Shown piece by piece: positions 1 through 8,164 of a stretch of 64,000 nt of DNA. A model generated the notes under the pieces. The model searched no databases, was not told where the DNA came from, and saw only the letters and a program-made list of their open reading frames with translations. The position numbers were made by a program, and so were the translations under genes. Source of the DNA: an uncultured Oscillospiraceae bacterium (GTDB lineage: Bacteria > Bacillota > Clostridia > Oscillospirales > Oscillospiraceae). The stretch lies in NCBI GenBank assembly GCA_947628185.1, contig CANQYW010000006.1, forward strand, positions 1 to 64,000. Direction: 5' to 3'. Position 1 is the stretch's first letter; the number at the start of each line of letters is the position of its first letter.

Positions 1-38
1 CACAATGCGCAAGTGCCGGATAGGAACGGCAAAATTTT

Positions 39-269
39 TTACACTTCTATTACTTCTTTATCGCACATAAGCAAATTTGCGCGGTATTCCGCGTTGATCT
101 CGGAGATCTCCTTTTTTCCGTCGATATAGTCCTGGTACATATCATAGGGGTCTCCGCCGCCGAGACAGCAGGAGGAGCAGTTTTCGCAGCCGCCTCCGCC
201 GCAGTCCAGCGACCGGCGGATGATCTCTTCCCGCTCTTCCCGTGTTGTATCTTTTATCAAAATCTTCAT
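39..269 (-). CDS. small cysteine-rich protein, unknown function
   Basis: This 76-residue protein has a glycine/cysteine cluster near residues 24-35 (CGGGGC followed by CSSCC) and one further cysteine near the C-terminus. The cluster resembles a metal- or Fe-S-binding patch, but no named family was recognised. The start is supported by an AGAGGT ribosome binding site just upstream. It lies 43 bp downstream of the LarE-like sulfurtransferase gene on the same strand and is probably co-transcribed with it. A role linked to sulfur or metal handling is inferred only from that neighbour and the cysteines. Confidence 0.6.
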   Translation of the reverse strand: MKILIKDTTREEREEIIRRSLDCGGGGCENCSSCCLGGGDPYDMYQDYIDGKKEISEINAEYRANLLMCDKEVIEV

Positions 270-312
270 AGTTTACCTCTTTCTGAAAATTCCGATCACA
301 CCGACGCCCCGC

Positions 313-1110
313 TCACAGCGTTTCGTTCATGCTGCCGGTGCGGTAGCCCATAAGGTCAAGGGTGACATAGGTAAAACCGAACGATCGAAACTGCCGGCAG
401 ACATCTTCCCGTACATTGAACAGTTTCTCGAATTCATTCGGAAGGATCTCGATTCGCGCCATCATTCCGTGGATCCGCACCCGTACCTGATGAAATCCCA
501 AATCGAGCAAAAGCTGTTCCGCCCGGTCCACCATGGACAGCTTTTCCTCGCTGATGGTCTCGCCGTAAACAAAGCGGGAGGACAGGCAGGCAAAGGACTG
601 TTTGTTCCAAGTCGGCAGACCAAGCTCTTGCGATAGTTCGCGGATCTCCGCTTTTGTCAGTTCTGCCTCCCGCAGCGGACTTTTGACTCCAAGCTCCTTA
701 ACGGCGATCAGCCCCGGACGATAATCTCCGTTGTCATCCATGTTGGAGCCCTCCGCCACCGCGTTTACTCCATTTTGCTTTGCGATTTCCCATATCTTTT
801 CAAATAGTTCGTGCTTGCAGAGATAACAGCGGTTTTTGGGATTCTGACGGAACCCCTCAATATCCAGTTCCTCGGATCTACAGATGAAATGGGTGATCCC
901 GTGGGACTCACAAAAGCCTTTTGCCTCGTCAAGCTCCCGCTTTGGAAAAGAACAGGACTGCGCCGTGACCGCAATTGCACGCTCCTTTAGCACCTGATGG
1001 GCGACGTAGAGCAAAAAGGTAGAATCCACGCCGCCGGAAAAGGCCACGCAGACGCCTCCCAGTGAGAGAAGATCGTCTTGTAATTTTTTGTATTTCTCAG
1101 ATAGTTCCAT
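313..1110 (-). CDS. larE: LarE-like ATP-dependent sulfurtransferase (PP-loop family)
   Basis: Cytoplasmic PP-loop enzyme of about 265 residues. The adenylating SGGVDST motif lies near the N-terminus, followed by a CxxC in RCYLCK and a third cysteine in FACLSSR. LarE proteins adenylate a pyridine dicarboxylate cofactor precursor and transfer sulfur to it for the lactate racemase nickel-pincer nucleotide. Forms with three cysteines are proposed to carry an Fe-S cluster instead of sacrificing a cysteine. The start chosen is the ATG at 1108-1110, preceded by AAAGGAGA; an in-frame ATG further upstream lies inside the promoter. No larA, larB or larC is present here. Pairing with cysK and an Rrf2 gene suggests sulfur-responsive control. 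Another PP-loop sulfur transfer role is possible. Confidence 0.85.
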   Translation of the reverse strand: MELSEKYKKLQDDLLSLGGVCVAFSGGVDSTFLLYVAHQVLKERAIAVTAQSCSFPKRELDEAKGFCESHGITHFICRSEELDIEGFRQNPKNRCYLCKHELFEKIWEIAKQNGVNAVAEGSNMDDNGDYRPGLIAVKELGVKSPLREAELTKAEIRELSQELGLPTWNKQSFACLSSRFVYGETISEEKLSMVDRAEQLLLDLGFHQVRVRIHGMMARIEILPNEFEKLFNVREDVCRQFRSFGFTYVTLDLMGYRTGSMNETL

Positions 1111-1132
1111 CCTATGAGTCAATCTCCTTTTA

Positions 1133-1181
1133 AACCTATCGGTATAATAAGAATTATATGCAATTTCATCCCGCCTGTCAA
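1133..1181 (-). promoter_or_regulatory. larE promoter with Rrf2-type operator
   Basis: On the minus strand there is TTGACA (complement of 1176-1181), a 17-bp spacer and TATAAT (complement of 1153-1158). Just downstream, at 1133-1143, lies ACCGATAGGTT on the coding strand. The same 11-bp word occurs at the same relative place downstream of the cysK promoter. An operator covering the transcription start of both divergent genes is inferred. Confidence 0.75.
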
Positions 1182-1223
1182 TAGCACTTAAATTAAAAGT
1201 CATTACATTTTGCGGATAGGGGG

Positions 1224-1271
1224 TTGACAAGTGAAGAATTGGTGATATAATACCTACATAACCGATAGGTT
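1224..1271 (+). promoter_or_regulatory. cysK promoter with Rrf2-type operator
   Basis: TTGACA at 1224-1229, a 16-bp spacer and TATAAT at 1246-1251 form a near-consensus sigma-A promoter. Downstream are ACCTA (1252-1256) and TAGGT (1266-1270), an inverted repeat with nine bases between. The right part, ACCGATAGGTT (1261-1271), is shared with the larE promoter. The likely binder is the Rrf2 protein encoded at 2306-2743. Confidence 0.78.
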
Positions 1272-1324
1272 AAATGAGTCATGCTGTTACATGGAGCAAT
1301 AAGTGGAAAGGAGCAAAAAATTAC

Positions 1325-2254
1325 ATGAGGACATATGACAGGATCACCGACCTTATCGGCGGGACTCCGCTGCTCAGACTGACAAATTACATCAAGGAGC
1401 AGGAACTCGGCGCCACCATTTACGGAAAGCTTGAGTACCTCAACCCCGCCGGCAGTGTGAAGGACAGGATCGCCAAGGCGATGCTGGACGACGCGGAGGC
1501 GAAGGGCCTGCTGAAGCCGGATTCGGTGATCATTGAGCCCACCAGCGGCAACACGGGCATCGGGCTCTCGGCTGTGGCGGCCGCCAGGGGATACCGCATA
1601 ATACTGACCATGCCCGAGACCATGAGCGTGGAGCGGAGAAACCTTTTGAAGGCGTATGGGGCCGAACTGGTGCTGACCGACGGCGCTAAGGGGATGAAGG
1701 GCGCGATAGCCAAGGCCCAGGAGCTGGCGGAGCAGACGCCCCACAGCTTTATTCCCAGCCAGTTTACAAACCCCGCGAACCCGGAGATCCACCGGAAGAC
1801 CACCGGTCCCGAGATCTGGGAGGACACCGACGGAAAGGTGGACATCTTTGTGGCGGGCGTCGGCACCGGCGGCACCGTGACGGGCGTGGGCGAATATCTC
1901 AAGTCCAAGAATCCGAATATCAAGGTCGTCGCCGTTGAACCGGCGGGCTCACCCGTCCTCTCCAAGGGTGTATCCGGGCCCCACAAGATCCAGGGTATCG
2001 GCGCAGGCTTTGTGCCGGAGACGCTGAACACCGCCATCTATGATGAGATCATAGCCGTGGAGAATGAGGACGCCTTTGCCACGGGCCGCGCCCTGGCCCG
2101 GAAGGAGGGTCTTCTGGTGGGCATTTCATCGGGCGCCGCGGTGTTCGCGGCGACGGAGCTGGCCAAGAGGCCGGAGAACAGGGGGAAAGTGATAGTTGCC
2201 CTTCTCCCCGACACCGGCGACAGGTACCTCTCCACACCGATGTTTTCTGAATAA
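1325..2254 (+). CDS. cysK: cysteine synthase A (O-acetylserine sulfhydrylase)
   Basis: PLP enzyme that converts O-acetylserine plus sulfide to cysteine in the cytoplasm. The 309-residue length fits CysK. Visible motifs are SVKDR with the PLP lysine at residue 46, TSGNTG at 73-78 (substrate/phosphate loop) and GTGGTVTG for PLP phosphate binding. The start at 1325 follows GGAAAGGAG with good spacing; an in-frame ATG at 1274 is too close to the promoter. The gene is monocistronic, ending at a strong hairpin, and is transcribed divergently from larE. Regulation by the neighbouring Rrf2 protein is inferred from the operator. Confidence 0.95.
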   Translation: MRTYDRITDLIGGTPLLRLTNYIKEQELGATIYGKLEYLNPAGSVKDRIAKAMLDDAEAKGLLKPDSVIIEPTSGNTGIGLSAVAAARGYRIILTMPETMSVERRNLLKAYGAELVLTDGAKGMKGAIAKAQELAEQTPHSFIPSQFTNPANPEIHRKTTGPEIWEDTDGKVDIFVAGVGTGGTVTGVGEYLKSKNPNIKVVAVEPAGSPVLSKGVSGPHKIQGIGAGFVPETLNTAIYDEIIAVENEDAFATGRALARKEGLLVGISSGAAVFAATELAKRPENRGKVIVALLPDTGDRYLSTPMFSE

Positions 2255-2259
2255 AAGTG

Positions 2260-2298
2260 ACTCCGCCGTATCTGTGCTGTGCACTGGTACGGCGGAGT
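2260..2298. terminator. bidirectional terminator between cysK and rrf2
   Basis: Perfect 11-bp stem, ACTCCGCCGTA (2260-2270) with TACGGCGGAGT (2288-2298), and a 17-base loop. It sits between the two converging genes. The T-rich tail is weak on both strands, so efficiency is uncertain. Confidence 0.7.
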
Positions 2299-2305
2299 TC
2301 CTTCA

Positions 2306-2743
2306 TTAAATCACATAGTTGTCCGCGCCGCGGGCCTGGTGGCTATCTAAAATGTCCTGCAGCGTGATCCCGTCGAGATACTCGTTGATGACCCTGTATA
2401 GCCCCTGCCAGACGGGGAGTGTGGGACAGTCGGCGCTCCTCACACAATCAATGGGACTTTGCTCGACGCACGCCACCGGGGCGAGACTGCCCTCGGTCAG
2501 CCGGAGAATGTCCCCCACCGTATATTGGGCCGGGTCTTTCGCCAGCATATACCCGCCCTGATACCCTCGGTTTGTTTTCAGAAAATCGGTCCTATTGAGA
2601 ATGGGAATGATCTGCTCCAGATATTTTTTGGAGATGCCCTGGCGCTCCGCTATGTCCTTTAGGGCAATGTACCCCTCGCCGCGGTGTTCCGCCAGATCCA
2701 AGAGCATACGCAGCGCGTAGCGCCCCTTTGTGGAGATCTTCAC
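2306..2743 (-). CDS. Rrf2 family transcriptional regulator (CymR/IscR-like)
   Basis: A 145-residue winged-helix repressor beginning MKISTKGRYALR, the typical Rrf2 opening. The recognition helix region is around residues 28-50. Cysteines at 92, 100 and 106 (C-x7-C-x5-C) resemble the Fe-S ligand region of IscR-type members, so redox or Fe-S sensing is possible. CymR-type members instead sense cysteine status through CysK contact, and the adjacent cysK and larE make sulfur control attractive. The start codon is GTG, preceded by a strong AGGGGGGAG. Its own promoter carries an ACCTA element, suggesting autoregulation. Confidence 0.88.
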   Translation of the reverse strand: MKISTKGRYALRMLLDLAEHRGEGYIALKDIAERQGISKKYLEQIIPILNRTDFLKTNRGYQGGYMLAKDPAQYTVGDILRLTEGSLAPVACVEQSPIDCVRSADCPTLPVWQGLYRVINEYLDGITLQDILDSHQARGADNYVI

Positions 2744-2774
2744 TTTTTTCTCCCCCCTCTGATAGCTTATCCCA

Positions 2775-2803
2775 ATAATATCATATATTTAGTAGGTTTT
2801 CAA
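2775..2803 (-). promoter_or_regulatory. rrf2 promoter, probably autoregulated
   Basis: Minus-strand TTGAAA (complement of 2798-2803), a 17-bp spacer and TATTAT (complement of 2775-2780). The spacer begins with ACCTACTAAATAT, which resembles the ACCTA half site downstream of the cysK promoter. Confidence 0.6.
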
Positions 2804-2820
2804 GTGACGCGAAAACATTC

Positions 2821-4398
2821 TCAAAAGAGGGACGATATTATGGCCTCCGCCGTGAGCATACCGTCGATGGCGGCGGAGGTTATGCCCCCGGCGTAACCCG
2901 CGCCCTCCCCGCAGGGGTAGAGACCGGCTATGACGGACTCCCGGCCCTCGCCCCGGAGTATGCGGACGGGGGAGGAGCTGCGGGTCTCCGGGGCGGTGAG
3001 GAGCGCGCCGGGGGCGTCAAAGCCCCGGAGTTTGCGGCCCAGCTCCGGTATGGCCTCCGCGAGGGCCCCGGCGATCTTCCGGGGCAGCAGGGCGCGGAGC
3101 GAGACCTCGGAGACGCCGGGCCTGTAGGTGGGTGTGACGGCGGGGGAGGCGGACCTACCGAGGAAACTCCCCACGGTCTCGGCTGGGGCGCGGTAATTCC
3201 AGCCCCCGGCGGCGAAGGCGGACTCCTCTATGTCCCTCTGCCAGCGGACACCCCCTAAGGGGCCGGGGTAGGGGAAGTCCTCCGGGGAGAGCCCCACTAA
3301 AAGGGCGCTGTTGGCGTTCTCACCGGCCCTGCCGGAGTAACTCATGCCGTTTGTGACGACGCCCCCCTCCTCCGACGACGCCGCCACCACGTATCCCCCG
3401 GGACACATGCAGAAGGTGTACACGCCGCCGGAGGAGGTGCGGCAGTTTAGTTTGTAGTCTGCGGGGCCCAGCGATGGGAGGCCGGCGAAAGCGCCAAATT
3501 GGGCGGCGTCGATGTCCCACTGCGGGTGCTCTATCCGCACGCCCATGGCGAAGGGCTTGGGCTCCATGGGGACGCCCATGGCTGAGAGCCAGCCCAGGGT
3601 GTCCCTCGCGCTGTGACCGATGGCCAGCACAAGATGGCGGCAGGGGATGGTGTACTCACCGTTGACCACGGCCCCCGCGAGACGGCCGTCCCGGAGCTCC
3701 AGGCCCGTGAGGGCGCTCTCAAAGCGCACCTCACCGCCAAGAGCGATGACGCGCTCCCGCAGGTTCTTCACCACCGTCCGAAGTCTGTCGGTGCCCACGT
3801 GGGGCTTCGCGTCGTAGGCCACGGACTCCGGCGCGCCGAACTCCACGAAACGGCGGAGTATCCAGTCGATCCGGGGGTTCTTGACGCCGGTATTTAGTTT
3901 CCCGTCGGAGAAGGCCCCGGCGCCGCCCTCGCCGAACTGCACGTTGGCCCGGGGATCCAGCTCCCCGGTGAGCCAGAAACGCTCCACCGCCTGGGCCCGC
4001 CGCTCCACGTCCGGGCCCCGCTCCAGGACTATTGGCCTGAGACCGGCCATGGCGAGGATGAGGGCGGTGAACATCCCGGCGGGGCCGAAACCCACCACCA
4101 CCGGCCGCTCCTCCGGGAGAGCGCGGGGGAGGGGAGGCTCATACGCGGCCTCCGGGACCCTCGCGACCCGGCTGTCCCGGGCGGCGGAGAGGACGGCGTT
4201 CTCACCATCACGAAGGGTTGCGTCCACGGTGAATATCACCCGCACGTCGGACTTTTTCCGGGCGTCCACGCTCCTGCGGCGGAGCTCCAGGGAGGATATG
4301 TCGCTATCCCGCACACCCAGAATGTTTGAGACAGCCTTTTTGAGCTCCCGCGCCCCCGAGTGCCTGGCGGGGAGGGATATGTCACGCACTCTTATCAT
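2821..4398 (-). CDS. FAD-dependent oxidoreductase (COG2509-type)
   Basis: A 525-residue flavoprotein. A small N-terminal domain (about residues 1-90, rich in basic residues) precedes a Rossmann FAD site, VVVGFGPAGMF, near residues 100-110. A second conserved stretch, EGAGYAGGITSAAIDG, near the C-terminus is typical for the FAD-closing loop of this uncharacterised dehydrogenase family. The substrate is unknown. The gene starts 9 bp after the end of the upstream flavoprotein gene, so the two form an operon. High-confidence family, no supported reaction. Confidence 0.85.
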   Translation of the reverse strand: MIRVRDISLPARHSGARELKKAVSNILGVRDSDISSLELRRRSVDARKKSDVRVIFTVDATLRDGENAVLSAARDSRVARVPEAAYEPPLPRALPEERPVVVGFGPAGMFTALILAMAGLRPIVLERGPDVERRAQAVERFWLTGELDPRANVQFGEGGAGAFSDGKLNTGVKNPRIDWILRRFVEFGAPESVAYDAKPHVGTDRLRTVVKNLRERVIALGGEVRFESALTGLELRDGRLAGAVVNGEYTIPCRHLVLAIGHSARDTLGWLSAMGVPMEPKPFAMGVRIEHPQWDIDAAQFGAFAGLPSLGPADYKLNCRTSSGGVYTFCMCPGGYVVAASSEEGGVVTNGMSYSGRAGENANSALLVGLSPEDFPYPGPLGGVRWQRDIEESAFAAGGWNYRAPAETVGSFLGRSASPAVTPTYRPGVSEVSLRALLPRKIAGALAEAIPELGRKLRGFDAPGALLTAPETRSSSPVRILRGEGRESVIAGLYPCGEGAGYAGGITSAAIDGMLTAEAIISSLF

Positions 4399-4407
4399 AG
4401 TATGTTA

Positions 4408-5598
4408 TCACCTCAGTTCGCCGGCCAGATGGCCGCTGCTCCAGGCCCACTGGAGGTTGTAGCCGCCGCAGTCGCCGTCCACGTCGAGGACCTCCCCGCA
4501 GGCGTAGAGGCCGGGGACTATCCGGCTCTCCAATGTCTCCGGGCGGAACTCACGGGTGTCAGCGCCGCCGGCTGTCACCTGCGCGCCATCAAAGCCCAGG
4601 TTGCCGGTGACGTTGATCACCGTGTCCTTTATCCGGCGGAGGATGAGCTCCACATCACCATCTCTCAGGGAGGAGGCGGGGGCCGTGAGCGAAAGGCCGC
4701 AGCTCGTCAGCACCGTGCGCCCCAGCTTGTTGTGGAGGAGGCCCGTCAAAAGGTTCTCCAGCGTCACCGGGGAGGAGACGCGGCTCATTATGAGCTCCCG
4801 GAGCTCCCGGGGACTCACCTCCCGCAGGAGGTCGAGATGCACCTGGGACCCGGCGGCGGCCTCCCGGGAGACCTCAAATATGGCGGGCCCGCTGAGGCCG
4901 TACTCCGTAAACTGTACCTCCCCGGCGCTCTCCGCCGCGATAGCGCCGCGGTCCGTCACCCTGACGCCGGCGTCCGCCCGGACGCCCTTCAGCGGGCGGG
5001 TGAAGGAGTTCTCGGTCTTCAACTGCACAAGGGCGGGACGCAGCGGCGTGACGCTGTGTCCCAGGGAGGAGAGTATGTCGTACCCCAGGCCCACGCCCCC
5101 GGCCCTCGTCCCGGCGGCGCCGCCGCAGGCCACGATGAGCTTATGGGCGCGGAGAGAGTTATCTTTTGAGCGGAGCACAAAGCCCGAGGGGCCAGCATCC
5201 ACCCGGGACACCTCAAAGTCCGTCCGTATCTCCACCCCGGCGGCGGCTACGGCCAGGCGCAGCACGTCCACCACGCTCCCGGCCTGGTCGGAGTGGGGGT
5301 AGACCCTGCCGGAGGGCTCCTTGACAGTCAAGAGCCCGAGCCGCCGAAAGTAGGATAGCGTCTCCCCGGGACCAAAACGCGCTATGACAGCGGCGGCGAA
5401 GTCCCGGCCCCCGTGGTAGTGCTCCGGGGCCATATTCACGTTCGTCAAGTTACAGCGGCCGTTGCCGGTGAGAGCTAATTTCTTGCCGAGCCTGGGGTTG
5501 CGCTCCAGGAGTGTCACCTGGCCGCGGGCGGAGGCGGTGAGCGCCGCCATCATGCCGGAGGCCCCGCCGCCGATTATAGCTATTCTCAACTTTCTCAC
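4408..5598 (-). CDS. BaiN/HI0933-family NAD(P)/FAD-dependent oxidoreductase
   Basis: A 396-residue flavoprotein starting with an FAD dinucleotide fold, IAIIGGGASGMMAA, at residues 6-19. It carries the family signature LTGNGRCNLTN near residues 43-53 and a C-terminal GGYNLQWAWSSG. The HI0933/YhiN family (COG2081) includes BaiN, described as acting on bile-acid intermediates, but most members have no known substrate and I would not transfer that role. The start codon is GTG (complement of 5596-5598). It is the first gene of a two-gene operon with the COG2509-type flavoprotein. Confidence 0.88.
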   Translation of the reverse strand: MRKLRIAIIGGGASGMMAALTASARGQVTLLERNPRLGKKLALTGNGRCNLTNVNMAPEHYHGGRDFAAAVIARFGPGETLSYFRRLGLLTVKEPSGRVYPHSDQAGSVVDVLRLAVAAAGVEIRTDFEVSRVDAGPSGFVLRSKDNSLRAHKLIVACGGAAGTRAGGVGLGYDILSSLGHSVTPLRPALVQLKTENSFTRPLKGVRADAGVRVTDRGAIAAESAGEVQFTEYGLSGPAIFEVSREAAAGSQVHLDLLREVSPRELRELIMSRVSSPVTLENLLTGLLHNKLGRTVLTSCGLSLTAPASSLRDGDVELILRRIKDTVINVTGNLGFDGAQVTAGGADTREFRPETLESRIVPGLYACGEVLDVDGDCGGYNLQWAWSSGHLAGELR

Positions 5599-5632
5599 CT
5601 CAGGTAGATTATAAACATAAAGTCCCGGAATG

Positions 5633-5673
5633 TAAATAAAAAAAATACCGGCCCGCTTTTCGCGAGCCGGTAT
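5633..5673 (-). terminator. terminator of the SH3/NlpC-P60 gene
   Basis: ATACCGGC (5645-5652) pairs with GCCGGTAT (5666-5673). On the minus strand the stem is followed by a long T-rich run. It lies directly after the stop codon of the cell-wall hydrolase gene. Confidence 0.9.
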
Positions 5674-5686
5674 GTGAAGTCTTAAA

Positions 5687-6838
5687 TTAATCCGCGACGC
5701 GCTTGGCTCCCCACCACACGCTCTGGTAATAGTTGCTGTTGAGGTCGGAGATTATGACTCCGGTGGTGGAGGTGGAGGCGTGAACGAAGTGGCCGTTGCC
5801 TATGTAGATGCCCACGTGGGTGACGCCGTAGCCGTCGGAGGAGAAGAACACCAAATCGCCCTGACGGAGCTCGGACTTGGAGACGGAGTAGCCGTTGTTC
5901 CTGTACTGCTGGGAGGCGGTACGGGAGACGTTGTAGCCGAAGTGACGGAACACGTAGTAGACGAGGCCGGAGCAGTCAAAGCCCTCGGAGGGGGACTCGG
6001 CGCCGTAGACGTAGCTGTAACCCACGAACTGGAGGGCGAAGTTCGCTATCTGCTGGCCGATGTCGCTGCTGGAGTCATCATCGGTGGGGGCGGGGGCGGT
6101 GGCGCCGTCGCTCACATCAAGGAGGTCCTCCCTTATGTATCCCTCGCCGTGATTGCCGGAGACCTTGTACCAACCCTGCTCGTTGCCCAGGACCGTGAGG
6201 GTGTCGCCGGTGTAGTAGGAGGTGATGATCTTGTAGTCGGTGGAGGGGCCGGTGCGCATCCGGACGCCGTCGTTATTGACTACGCCCACGGTGTCGCTCT
6301 TGGTGTTCGAGCTGGGGGAGGAGCCGGAGGACTTGGTGGCCGCGCCGGTGACATCCATGAGGTCGGAGCGGACATAACCCGTGCCCTTGCTGCCGGAGAC
6401 CTTGTACCAGCCCTTGTTGATGCCCACGATATCCAGGGTGTCGCCCCGGTTGTAGGTGGTGACTATGCTGTCGTCCGTGGAGGGGCCGCTCCTCATGCGG
6501 ACGCTGTTATCATTGACGGTGCCCTTTGCGGAGAAGTTCTCAACATTCGTTATATCCACAAGGTACTCTGTGGAGACGTAACCCACGGTACCGTTATAAT
6601 TTATCTTATACCAGTCAGAACTGGAACGCTCCAGAACAACTATCTTCGTACCGCCGCTGACGATCCCGACGCGGTTGTAGCTGGTGCCCATGCCGGCGCG
6701 GATGTTGAGGGCGGAGGCGTCAACCGTGGCGGCGCCGTAGGCCATCTCATCCTCATCGGCATATACTGCGATGGCTGAGAGACTGGCGCACATGCAGATG
6801 ACAAGTACGATTACCAATGACTTCTTTAGCTTGTTCAT
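5687..6838 (-). CDS. secreted SH3-domain NlpC/P60 peptidoglycan hydrolase
   Basis: A 383-residue exported protein. A Lys-rich N-terminus and hydrophobic core (residues 1-27, ending AVYADE) form a signal peptide. Three bacterial SH3 repeats follow at roughly 33-95, 105-163 and 184-242, each with an N-x-R-x-G-x-G/S-T-x-Y/D pattern and a WYK core. The C-terminal NlpC/P60 domain (about 260-383) has the catalytic cysteine in FDCSGLVYY and histidine in THVGIYIG. These enzymes cleave within peptide stems of peptidoglycan, usually next to D-glutamyl-diaminopimelate, with SH3 repeats holding the wall. It is transcribed alone and ends at a strong terminator. Confidence 0.93.
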   Translation of the reverse strand: MNKLKKSLVIVLVICMCASLSAIAVYADEDEMAYGAATVDASALNIRAGMGTSYNRVGIVSGGTKIVVLERSSSDWYKINYNGTVGYVSTEYLVDITNVENFSAKGTVNDNSVRMRSGPSTDDSIVTTYNRGDTLDIVGINKGWYKVSGSKGTGYVRSDLMDVTGAATKSSGSSPSSNTKSDTVGVVNNDGVRMRTGPSTDYKIITSYYTGDTLTVLGNEQGWYKVSGNHGEGYIREDLLDVSDGATAPAPTDDDSSSDIGQQIANFALQFVGYSYVYGAESPSEGFDCSGLVYYVFRHFGYNVSRTASQQYRNNGYSVSKSELRQGDLVFFSSDGYGVTHVGIYIGNGHFVHASTSTTGVIISDLNSNYYQSVWWGAKRVAD

Positions 6839-6902
6839 TTAAGAGGCTTCCTTTCTGATCTTACGTTGCTGATTTCACGCTGATTTTTGATTTCCCGCTT
6901 TC

Positions 6903-7202
6903 TTACTTAGATGCCAGGGCCCTCTCGAGCCACACGGATGCCACGTCCATGGCGGCGTAGAGACCGCCCTTCTCTGTTTTCTTTATCACACGGTCCCGGG
7001 ATTTGAGGTCCGGGTCCGTGAGCTGTAACTGGACCGATACCCTGGTGGCGACATCCAGGTCCTCGACCTTCTTGGTGTCAGTCACCTGCATCATTATGAT
7101 GTATTTATCGGACATGCTGCCGTAGTAGAGGATGTTGTCCTTACGGCGGAGGGGACGGCCCCTGTAGACCAGCATCTCCTGAGATTTAGCGTCCTTTGCC
7201 AT
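6903..7202 (-). CDS. conserved small protein, unknown function
   Basis: A 99-residue, soluble, mixed alpha/beta, Lys/Asp-rich protein with no signal peptide and no cysteines. No known family was recognised. The start (ATG, complement of 7200-7202) is preceded by GGAGGTCA at good distance. The gene has a well-formed promoter (complement of 7233-7261). It lies upstream of the NlpC/P60 gene on the same strand with 64 bp between, so readthrough into it is possible. Confidence 0.75.
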   Translation of the reverse strand: MAKDAKSQEMLVYRGRPLRRKDNILYYGSMSDKYIIMMQVTDTKKVEDLDVATRVSVQLQLTDPDLKSRDRVIKKTEKGGLYAAMDVASVWLERALASK

Positions 7203-7232
7203 GATTGACCTCCAGTGGAATATCGTAACCAA

Positions 7233-7261
7233 ATTGTAACACATTGTATCCTGATTGTCAA
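7233..7261 (-). promoter_or_regulatory. promoter of the small unknown gene 6903-7202
   Basis: Minus-strand TTGACA (complement of 7256-7261), a 17-bp spacer and TACAAT (complement of 7233-7238), about 35 bp before the start codon. Confidence 0.7.
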
Positions 7262-7407
7262 CCACAAGTGACAAAAAACTTTCTTAAAAATTTTGTTGTC
7301 CCAAATCCACAATATTTTGATAAAAATCGTTTTATATGCCCCAAATATTGAAGAAAATCGGGATAGTGGACCCTACAGACGGTTAATTTGCCCAGGAACG
7401 TCCCTCC

Positions 7408-7437
7408 AAAAAGGGTTACAAGTTTGTAACTCTTTTT
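7408..7437. terminator. hairpin flanked by A and T tracts, possible terminator
   Basis: GTTACA (7415-7420) pairs with TGTAAC (7425-7430). It is bracketed by AAAAA on the left and TTTTT on the right, so it can fold as a terminator on either strand. It sits in the 329-bp gap between divergent genes, where a terminator has no obvious customer; an operator is the alternative. Confidence 0.4.
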
Positions 7438-7451
7438 ACCGAATATTTTTA

Positions 7452-7516
7452 TTGACATCGTTATAGCGCGGTGCTATAATCATGCCATAAGGAACACATG
7501 AACACATGCTCATATG
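7452..7516 (+). promoter_or_regulatory. promoter and SmtB/ArsR-type operator of the zinc efflux operon
   Basis: TTGACA (7452-7457), a 17-bp spacer and TATAAT (7475-7480). Over the expected start point lies an imperfect inverted repeat at 7495-7516 with ATGA (7498-7501) and TCAT (7510-7513) as core arms, plus matching outer CA/TG and inner CA/TG pairs. This resembles the ATGAaCA-type operators of SmtB/CzrA-family sensors. Autorepression relieved by zinc or cadmium is inferred. Confidence 0.8.
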
Positions 7517-7531
7517 AAAGGATGAACATCA

Positions 7532-7900
7532 ATGAATAATCAGGACGATGCTCTTGAGCTCCTTTGCGACGTGCCGGAGACCCACGGGGATGTTATTGAC
7601 AGTGTGCGCCGGGACATGCCGGAGGAGGACGTCCTCTACGAGCTGGCGGACCTATTCAAGATGTTCGGCGATTCCACGAGGCTGAAGATAATGTCGGCCC
7701 TCTCGGAGTCGGAGATGTGCGTCTGCGACATCGCGGAGCTCCTGGGGATAAGCCAGTCGGCCATATCCCACCAGCTGAGGATACTAAAGCAGAGCAAGCT
7801 CGTTTCCAGCCGCCGGGAGGGGAAGAACATCGTCTGTTTCCTGGCGGACGAGCACGTGCGTTCCATAATCGCCATCGGCCTCTCCCACGTCACAGAGTGA
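7532..7900 (+). CDS. ArsR/SmtB-family metal-sensing repressor
   Basis: A 122-residue winged-helix sensor. It has both known metal sites of this family. One is a CVCD cluster in helix 3 (C63, C65, D66), as in CadC/SmtB. The other is the helix-5 zinc site D106-x-H108-x10-H119-x2-E122, matching SmtB spacing exactly. The DNA-reading helix is GISQSAISHQLRILKQ (about 72-87). The promoter carries a matching operator. It is the first gene of an operon with a metallochaperone and a P1B ATPase, so it should derepress efflux when zinc, cadmium or lead binds. Confidence 0.93.
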   Translation: MNNQDDALELLCDVPETHGDVIDSVRRDMPEEDVLYELADLFKMFGDSTRLKIMSALSESEMCVCDIAELLGISQSAISHQLRILKQSKLVSSRREGKNIVCFLADEHVRSIIAIGLSHVTE

Positions 7901-7941
7901 TCGGGGGAGAACACACTACATAATTTTAGGAGGTACATAGT

Positions 7942-8160
7942 ATGAGAAAGTCATTTAGATTGAAGGACCTTGACTGCGCCAACTGCGCCGCGAAGATGGA
8001 GAGAAACATTAAGAAACTCCCCGGCGTCCGGGACGCGGTGGTGAGTTTTATGACGTCCAAACTCACCGTGGAGGCGGAGGACAGCGAGTTCGAGGCGGTC
8101 TTAGGCGAGGTGGAGCGGGTGATCCGCAAGGTGGAGCCCGACTGCGCCATAGTCAGGTGA
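7942..8160 (+). CDS. free-standing heavy-metal-associated (HMA) domain protein
   Basis: A 72-residue HMA-fold protein with the metal-binding loop DCANC at residues 11-15. It lies 4 bp before the P1B ATPase gene, which lacks an N-terminal HMA domain of its own. The metal-binding domain therefore seems to be made as a separate polypeptide. It probably delivers zinc or cadmium to the pump or tunes its activity. The start follows AGGAGG with ideal spacing. Confidence 0.92.
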   Translation: MRKSFRLKDLDCANCAAKMERNIKKLPGVRDAVVSFMTSKLTVEAEDSEFEAVLGEVERVIRKVEPDCAIVR

Positions 8161-8164
8161 CGAT

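Noticed and set aside
4408-5598. Bile-acid metabolism role (baiN)
   Set aside because: Only family-level similarity is visible and no other bai genes are present.
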